Shown in pieces: positions 30,682 to 35,070 of a DNA stretch of 35,070 nt (position 1 is its first letter; each line of letters opens with the position of its first letter). Below the pieces are notes generated by a model. The model was given only the letters and a program-made list of their open reading frames with translations, had not been told where the DNA came from and ran no database searches. Where the stretch lies: contig JBJEQH010000175.1 in assembly GCA_051881655.1 (NCBI GenBank), positions 1 to 35,070 on the forward strand. The letters run 5' to 3'. A program made the position numbers and the translations under genes. Source of the DNA: Heritagella sp051881655 (lineage in GTDB: Bacteria > Bacillota > Clostridia > Oscillospirales > Acutalibacteraceae).

Positions 30682-32232
30682 TTATTTGGAAGCGCGTGCT
30701 CTTCTCAGGCCGAATACGGTAATAACCACACCCAGTCCGGCCGCCGCCATCACCAGCGCAAAGGGCAGTGCGCTGCCGTTATCGCCCGCAGCCGGTCCCG
30801 GTTCCGGAGCCTTCACTTCATAGGAGACCGTCGGCATCGGGAACTCTTCGGCGGCTCCCGGCAGGCCACCGGTCGCTACCGGGTACAGGATGGCGCTGTT
30901 GTTGGTATACAGCCCCTCATATCCCTGGCTGCCGTCCGCATCGTACTTGCCGTATACGCCCGCTTCGGTCTTCGGGTTCGCAAGCTTTACGCGGTAGGTC
31001 AGCTGTACCGGCTTGGTGATCTCCACCGGCATATTGATGGAGAGGGTAAAGGCATCGGCCTTGGGATCGTATTCCAGCAGATAATCATACAGGTCGAGGT
31101 TCTCGCTGTACCCGCCAAAGCCGTATACATTCTCGCTCACTTCCACCTTGGCCTGCTCCTGGCCGTCCACGGTCAGGGTGATCTTCGAAAGGTCGTTGAC
31201 AAAGTCAAAATCGTAATCGTCGGTCTTGCCCATGGTATCGACCACTTTGCTGCCGGCATCCAGCAGGTAATAGATGTCATTCTGGATATCGGCAAAGCTG
31301 TATTCCTCTCCGCCGGCCAGATATTCCATAAAGCTGGGGCCCCAATACATACTTTTTCCGGAATTCGTATTTGCAGTCATGGCGTAGCAGTGATATCCGG
31401 CCTCTTTGCAATCCTGATAGAGCTCATAGGTCAGATACAGGGCCTTGTCGATGGAGTTGGCGTATACCTTGTATTCATCTACCGGGGTGGACTCCACCAC
31501 GGTGCCTTTATAGGGATACTCATACTGGGTTCCCTGACTCTCCACCTGAGCGCCGATCGTCTCCAGCCACTTGGCCCATCCCTCTTCCGGAGGATCAACA
31601 CTGCCGTACTTGCTCTTCCAGTTATCCGGGCCGGCCCAGTTCGACACAACACCATCATTCCTGAACGACCACGCCGTCACGGTGGGCTCTTCGTTGTACA
31701 TATAGGTGAGGCCGTCACTGACGAGGACCAGGTACTTGCGGGAAGCCTCCACGGCGGTGTCCTCATCCAGCATCTTTTTGCCGGCCAGCAGTCCCGCATG
31801 GACATTGGTGCCGCTGCCGTCTGCCGCAGTAATCGCCTTCTCGATCTCTTCATAGCCGGTAACCAGGTCGGTCAGAGGCGTGACATTGGCCACTCTATTA
31901 AAGATGACCACGCCCACCTGTACCTTGGCGCCGGTGCCCTCTACCTGTTCCTTCAGGTTTTCCAGCATGAGAAGCGCCTGATCTGTCAGATCCGCGCTGG
32001 TGGATTTATCCAGTACGAACACCACATCCGTAACCAGCTGCTCTTCCGCCGCGGGGAGGGACAGAGTGACTTCCGACTCAAAATTTTCGTCCAGGTTGGT
32101 CGCCGTCTTGGACTTGGAGATGTCCCACTCGGTTTCCTGCAGATTGACCGCCGATGCCGTCATCGTTACGGAAACTGCCATCATACCCGCCAGCAAAGCA
32201 GCGGCCAGCTTTTTCCATCTTCCGTTTTTCAT
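30682..32232 (-). CDS. Secreted VWA-domain protein with C-terminal anchor
   Basis: The product is 516 residues. Residues 1-28 are a signal peptide (cleavage after ASA). A VWA domain spans about 65-340 with MIDAS motif DKSTS (Asp75, Ser77, Ser79), a GTNVHAGL segment with the MIDAS Thr, and YLVLVSDG. A large insert follows the third motif (SFRNDGVVSNWAGPDNWKSK region). A beta-rich domain covers about 345-470. The C-terminus has the layout of a sorting signal: Pro-rich APEPGPAAGDNGSALP, a hydrophobic helix (about 485-508) and basic tail RRARASK, but no LPxTG. It may be sortase-anchored through a divergent motif, or simply membrane-anchored. It is monocistronic, with its own promoter and terminator. 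AAAGGAGG precedes the ATG. Confidence 0.85.
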   Translation of the reverse strand: MKNGRWKKLAAALLAGMMAVSVTMTASAVNLQETEWDISKSKTATNLDENFESEVTLSLPAAEEQLVTDVVFVLDKSTSADLTDQALLMLENLKEQVEGTGAKVQVGVVIFNRVANVTPLTDLVTGYEEIEKAITAADGSGTNVHAGLLAGKKMLDEDTAVEASRKYLVLVSDGLTYMYNEEPTVTAWSFRNDGVVSNWAGPDNWKSKYGSVDPPEEGWAKWLETIGAQVESQGTQYEYPYKGTVVESTPVDEYKVYANSIDKALYLTYELYQDCKEAGYHCYAMTANTNSGKSMYWGPSFMEYLAGGEEYSFADIQNDIYYLLDAGSKVVDTMGKTDDYDFDFVNDLSKITLTVDGQEQAKVEVSENVYGFGGYSENLDLYDYLLEYDPKADAFTLSINMPVEITKPVQLTYRVKLANPKTEAGVYGKYDADGSQGYEGLYTNNSAILYPVATGGLPGAAEEFPMPTVSYEVKAPEPGPAAGDNGSALPFALVMAAAGLGVVITVFGLRRARASK

Positions 32233-32285
32233 TCACTTTTCCTCCTTTTTAAGTGCCTTTCCAAAAGATGAAAAGATCAAATATA

Positions 32286-32314
32286 CTTATATATATTATA
32301 GATCGTCTTTACAA
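32286..32314 (-). promoter_or_regulatory. Probable promoter of the secreted VWA gene
   Basis: On the minus strand TTGTAA (32314-32309), a 17-base spacer and TATAAG (32291-32286), in an unusually AT-rich patch with several alternating TA steps. The rest of the 300-bp gene-free stretch 32233-32533 holds only the terminator at 32454-32482. Confidence 0.55.
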
Positions 32315-32449
32315 AAAAACCTATAGACATTCCTATGAATTTTACACGGGAGAATCTATGGATTCTGCATGAAAAGCCCCGGTTTTATCCCGTTTTTTTC
32401 CTTTTTCGCGCCCCGGGCCTCCCCTTCTGCCGCAGTTTTTTCCGCAGCA

Positions 32450-32490
32450 GAAAGGGCCCGCCGGTTTGTTTCCGGCGGACCCCTTTTTTC
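32450..32490. terminator. Terminator after the conserved 264-residue protein gene
   Basis: GGGCCCGCCGG (32454-32464) pairs with CCGGCGGACCC (32472-32482) with one mismatch, with TTTTTT to the right and a shorter T-rich run on the minus-strand side. Confidence 0.7.
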
Positions 32491-32533
32491 AAAATGATGG
32501 AGCAGCAGATTTTGTCGATGACGGTACTTTCGC

Positions 32534-33328
32534 TCAGTGCTTGCTGTCGTCCAGCGCGCGGGCCACAATCTTGCTTCTCTTTTTCTTCTTCTCCGGCTTT
32601 ACTTCCTTCCCGATGTACCGGCGGCCGTACTTATAGTTCTTCATCAGGTCCTCGCTCAGCTTTTCCTTCATCACTCCGAACGCGGTATCGCTGACGTTGT
32701 TCAGAATGGCCATGGTAATGCAGGAGCGGGCATCCAGATCGCCGTTTGCATACATATCGTTCAGTACCGTGCACATCCGGTCAAATGCATCCGTATCCGG
32801 GTACTTCTCGGCCAGCGCTTCGCACCGGGGGGCCACCTGGGTCTTGGCAAAGGTAAAGGCACGCACCTTGCCATAGCGGATGCGCTCTTTCGTCATATCC
32901 TCGCGCAGATCGGGAAAAATATTGACAAAACGGTTGAACAGGAACACGGGATCCGCATTCTGGGTGCCGTCCTCGTTTTTTTTGCGCTTTTTCTTCTGGG
33001 TCATCAGGGCCATGCTCTTCGGGCCCTGCACCGTATCGCAGAAGTCGTTGGCAATGCTCTCGGCATCGCCGTTCCCGTCCGTTTCGGGGTCAAACAGCCA
33101 GCTGGCGGCCACCTGCCACTCGCCGGGACTGTTCTCGTCCATTTCCGCCGAGCGCAACTGGAACAGCTTTTTCTTCTCATCATACAAAATGCTGTAGGCA
33201 AATTCTTCCCCGGTAAAAATCACACACGGCCCTTTTTCATCCGTATATTCCTTCGCCGCAGAAAAGTTCTGCGCTTTCAGTACCTCACCCAGTTTTTCAG
33301 CAATCAAATCCATCGCGGGAAAACTCAA
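32534..33328 (-). CDS. Conserved clostridial protein of unknown function
   Basis: The product is 264 residues, soluble, with no signal peptide. I recognise the style of a protein family widespread in gut Clostridia but cannot give a family name. Visible parts: an N-terminal alpha/beta domain (EYTDEKGPCVIFTGEEFAYS, WLFDPETDGNGDAESIANDF), a basic linker (MTQKKKRKKNED), a helical C-terminal half (NRFVNIFPDLREDMTKERIR, TVLNDMYANGDLDARSCITM) and a Lys/Arg-rich tail (KPEKKKKRSK). The start is TTG at 33328, because AGGAG lies nine bases before it; the first ATG (33313) would be 24 bases from that site. It has its own promoter. No function is inferred. Confidence 0.75.
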   Translation of the reverse strand: MSFPAMDLIAEKLGEVLKAQNFSAAKEYTDEKGPCVIFTGEEFAYSILYDEKKKLFQLRSAEMDENSPGEWQVAASWLFDPETDGNGDAESIANDFCDTVQGPKSMALMTQKKKRKKNEDGTQNADPVFLFNRFVNIFPDLREDMTKERIRYGKVRAFTFAKTQVAPRCEALAEKYPDTDAFDRMCTVLNDMYANGDLDARSCITMAILNNVSDTAFGVMKEKLSEDLMKNYKYGRRYIGKEVKPEKKKKRSKIVARALDDSKH

Positions 33329-33402
33329 GAAACATCACTCCTATCCTGAAATCGGCCGCCAAAACGGCGCCGGTCACTCTCTGATCCTTACAGATACCGT
33401 TT

Positions 33403-33431
33403 ATTATACACGATGCAGGCGGGTTTGTCAC
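33403..33431 (-). promoter_or_regulatory. Sigma-A promoter for the 264-residue protein gene
   Basis: On the minus strand GTGACA (33431-33426), a 17-base spacer and a perfect TATAAT (33408-33403). Confidence 0.8.
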
Positions 33432-33477
33432 GAAAATTTTCCCGCTTTGCCTGTGTTTTTTCTTTCTCTTTGCCCCA

Positions 33478-33506
33478 TTGCGGAGGGAGCCAACATGTGC
33501 TATGAT
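33478..33506 (+). promoter_or_regulatory. Probable promoter of ddl
   Basis: TTGCGG (33478-33483), a 17-base spacer and TATGAT (33501-33506). It is divergent from, and about 50 bp from, the previous promoter. The rest of the ~340-bp gap 33329-33672 shows no other feature. Confidence 0.6.
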
Positions 33507-33672
33507 AATATGGTATCGGTATGGGCTGCGGTACAGGCCTTTTGTACCGCCTGATTCTGCCACCGGCTGCGGGGAACAGCGGAAAAATTCCGGCCGGTTT
33601 CCCCCTTATTCTGCGCCCCCTTTGATTACACGGCGGGCGTTCTTCCGCCAAAGCGGAGAAAGGAAGAGAACC

Positions 33673-34737
33673 ATGGAAAAGATGAATGTGGCCGTTTTGT
33701 TCGGCGGCGTCTCCTCGGAACACGAGGTCTCCCGGGTATCGGCCGGGTACGTTGTGCGCGAACTGGACCGTGAAAAATATACCGTTTATACCGTCGGCAT
33801 CACAAAGGACGGCCGGTGGCTGCTGTTTTCGGGCAGCACCGAGCAGATGGCCGATGGCAGCTGGGAGCAGGATCCCGGCAATCTTCCCTGCCTGCTCAGC
33901 CCGGACCGAAGCACCCACGGGCTGCTGGTGCTGGCCGGCGACGGCACCCGGACCATCCGGATCGACGTGGTGTTCCCCGTTCTGCACGGCAAAAACGGCG
34001 AGGACGGCACCATGCAGGGGCTGCTGCAGCTGGCGGGCATCCCGTTTGTGGGCTGCCGCACCCTCAGCTCGGCGGTGTGCATGGATAAAGCCGTCACCCA
34101 CTCGCTGCTGACCGCCGCCAATATCGAGCAGGCCCATTACCTGTGGTTCTACGCCGACCGCTACCGCACCGGCGCGGACATCATCAGGAACAAGATCGCC
34201 GCACGGCTGGATTTCCCCGTGTTTGTCAAGCCGGCCAACGCCGGTTCCTCGGTGGGCATCAGTAAAGTTCACTCCCTTGACGAGCTGGATGCCGCCGTGG
34301 AGAAAGCCGCCCGCGAGGACAGCAAGATCGTGGTGGAAGAGGGCATCGTCGGCCGCGAGGTGGAGTGCGCCGTGATGGGCAACGAGGACCCGGTCGCCTC
34401 CACCGTGGGGGAGATCGGCACTTCGGCCGAATTCTACGATTACGACGACAAGTACAAAAACGGCACCTCGCAGCTGTTCATCCCCGCCCGCCTGCCGGAA
34501 AAGACCATTGAGGAAATCCGCCGCATTGCGGTGCGCGCCTATCGTATGCTGGGCTGCCGGGGGCTTTCGCGGGTGGACTTCTTCGTGCGGGAGAAGGACG
34601 GCAGCGTGCTGCTCAACGAGATCAACACCCTGCCCGGATTTACGGCCATCAGCATGTACCCGAAGCTCTGGGCCCATGCCGGGGTGGACGGGCGCGAACT
34701 GCTGGACCGCCTGATCGCCTGTGCCCTGGCCGTCTGA
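33673..34737 (+). CDS. ddl: D-alanine--D-alanine ligase
   Basis: The product is 354 residues, an ATP-grasp enzyme joining two D-Ala molecules for peptidoglycan precursors. It shows VAVLFGGVSSEHEVS near the N-terminus, VVFPVLHGKNGEDGTMQGLL, DKAVTHSLL, FPVFVKPANAGSSVGISKVH, YDYDDKYKNGTS (omega-loop region with Tyr and Lys) and LLNEINTLPGFTAISMYPKL. The Tyr/Lys-type omega loop favours a D-Ala-D-Ala, not D-Ala-D-Lac, ligase. The ATG at 33673 has GGAAG six bases upstream; the next ATG (33685) is an alternative. DUF1934 follows after ten bases. Confidence 0.95.
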   Translation: MEKMNVAVLFGGVSSEHEVSRVSAGYVVRELDREKYTVYTVGITKDGRWLLFSGSTEQMADGSWEQDPGNLPCLLSPDRSTHGLLVLAGDGTRTIRIDVVFPVLHGKNGEDGTMQGLLQLAGIPFVGCRTLSSAVCMDKAVTHSLLTAANIEQAHYLWFYADRYRTGADIIRNKIAARLDFPVFVKPANAGSSVGISKVHSLDELDAAVEKAAREDSKIVVEEGIVGREVECAVMGNEDPVASTVGEIGTSAEFYDYDDKYKNGTSQLFIPARLPEKTIEEIRRIAVRAYRMLGCRGLSRVDFFVREKDGSVLLNEINTLPGFTAISMYPKLWAHAGVDGRELLDRLIACALAV

Positions 34738-34747
34738 GGAGGGCGCC

Positions 34748-35070
34748 ATGCGGGAAGATTACCTGATTCACATTCTCGGCCAGCAGGAATCCGGCGGGGA
34801 AAAGGATGAGATCTCCCTCTCCACCGTGGGGTCGTTCGCCCTGCGCGGCGGGCACCACTACATCACCTACCGCGAGTATTACGACGAGGGCAATCCCTCC
34901 GTTTACCGCACGTCGATTTTAAAGGTGGAGGGCAACCGCTCGGCTACGCTCTTGCACAGCGGATCGGCCACCCGCCTGATTTTAGAGGAGGGAAAGCGCC
35001 ACTACTGCCAGTACGATACCGGCTACGGCATGCTGACCATTGGAACCTATGCCCAGGAGATCGACAACCG
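34748..35070 (+). CDS. DUF1934 (YwiB-like) protein, 3'-truncated by the window edge
   Basis: 107 codons are present. The DUF1934 calycin-like barrel pattern is visible: YLIHILGQQESGGEKDEISL, GSFALRGGHHYITYREYYDE, TSILKVEGNRSATLLHSG and EGKRHYCQYDTGYGMLTIGT. The function is unknown; the family often sits next to argS in Firmicutes. GAGGAGG before the ATG at 34748. It is probably co-transcribed with ddl. Confidence 0.88.
   Translation, partial: MREDYLIHILGQQESGGEKDEISLSTVGSFALRGGHHYITYREYYDEGNPSVYRTSILKVEGNRSATLLHSGSATRLILEEGKRHYCQYDTGYGMLTIGTYAQEIDN

Overview
This window looks like chromosomal DNA from a spore-forming member of the class Clostridia, probably an Oscillospiraceae/Ruminococcaceae-type gut bacterium. 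The evidence is high G+C coding DNA, strong AGGAGG-type ribosome sites, a cotJABC spore-coat operon, ribonuclease Y, fakA/yloV next to recG, a Firmicutes-type L10 leader, and clustered conserved clostridial proteins of unknown function (DUF1905, DUF1934, YczE). The taxonomic placement is inference; no rRNA or tRNA gene is visible. No insertion sequence, prophage core, integrase or CRISPR array was found.

Layout. Positions 1-3.1 kb hold a divergent flavin-binding protein/HxlR regulator pair, nagA, an unusual peptide deformylase and an HD phosphohydrolase. Positions 3.1-4.8 kb hold a two-gene lysin-holin cassette with no phage genes around it. Positions 4.9-6.0 kb hold cotJA-cotJB-cotJC; cotJA is only 56 codons long. 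Positions 6.3-8.5 kb hold a DUF1905 protein and then a tight operon of PrxQ/Bcp peroxiredoxin, rhodanese lipoprotein and YaaA, closed by a strong terminator. Positions 8.6-15.0 kb hold three co-oriented, tightly spaced genes for large envelope proteins: a 1475-residue zinc-ribbon/VWA/TIG protein, a 506-residue beta-domain protein with one C-terminal anchor, and a small membrane protein ending in a zinc ribbon. This is the best candidate for an undescribed system. A solitary hypB follows.

Positions 16.2-23.5 kb run on the plus strand: rny, ymdB, fakA, recG and a YkgJ-type Cys-cluster protein, with hairpin-plus-U elements between several genes. Positions 23.7-26.7 kb hold a D-alanyl-D-alanine carboxypeptidase (minus strand), then a metallophosphatase, a 57-residue protein carrying the GGADGPTAIY motif of sodium-pump decarboxylase beta subunits, and a YczE-type membrane protein (plus strand).

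Positions 26.8-30.6 kb hold the conserved translation/transcription block, transcribed on the minus strand as rpmG-secE-nusG-rplK-rplA-rplJ-rplL, with an L10 leader before rplJ and a long promoter-proximal leader before rpmG. The block ends with a terminator after rplL, and rpoB does not follow. Positions 30.7-33.4 kb hold a second, secreted VWA protein and a conserved protein I cannot name. Positions 33.5-35.07 kb hold ddl followed by a truncated DUF1934 gene.

The window is mostly vertically inherited housekeeping DNA (cell wall: nagA, dacF-like, ddl; RNA turnover: rny, ymdB; repair: recG; lipid: fakA; translation: ribosomal block, def), with a few accessory or poorly described units between: the lysin-holin pair, the VWA/zinc-ribbon cluster, the small GGADGPT protein and the second VWA protein.
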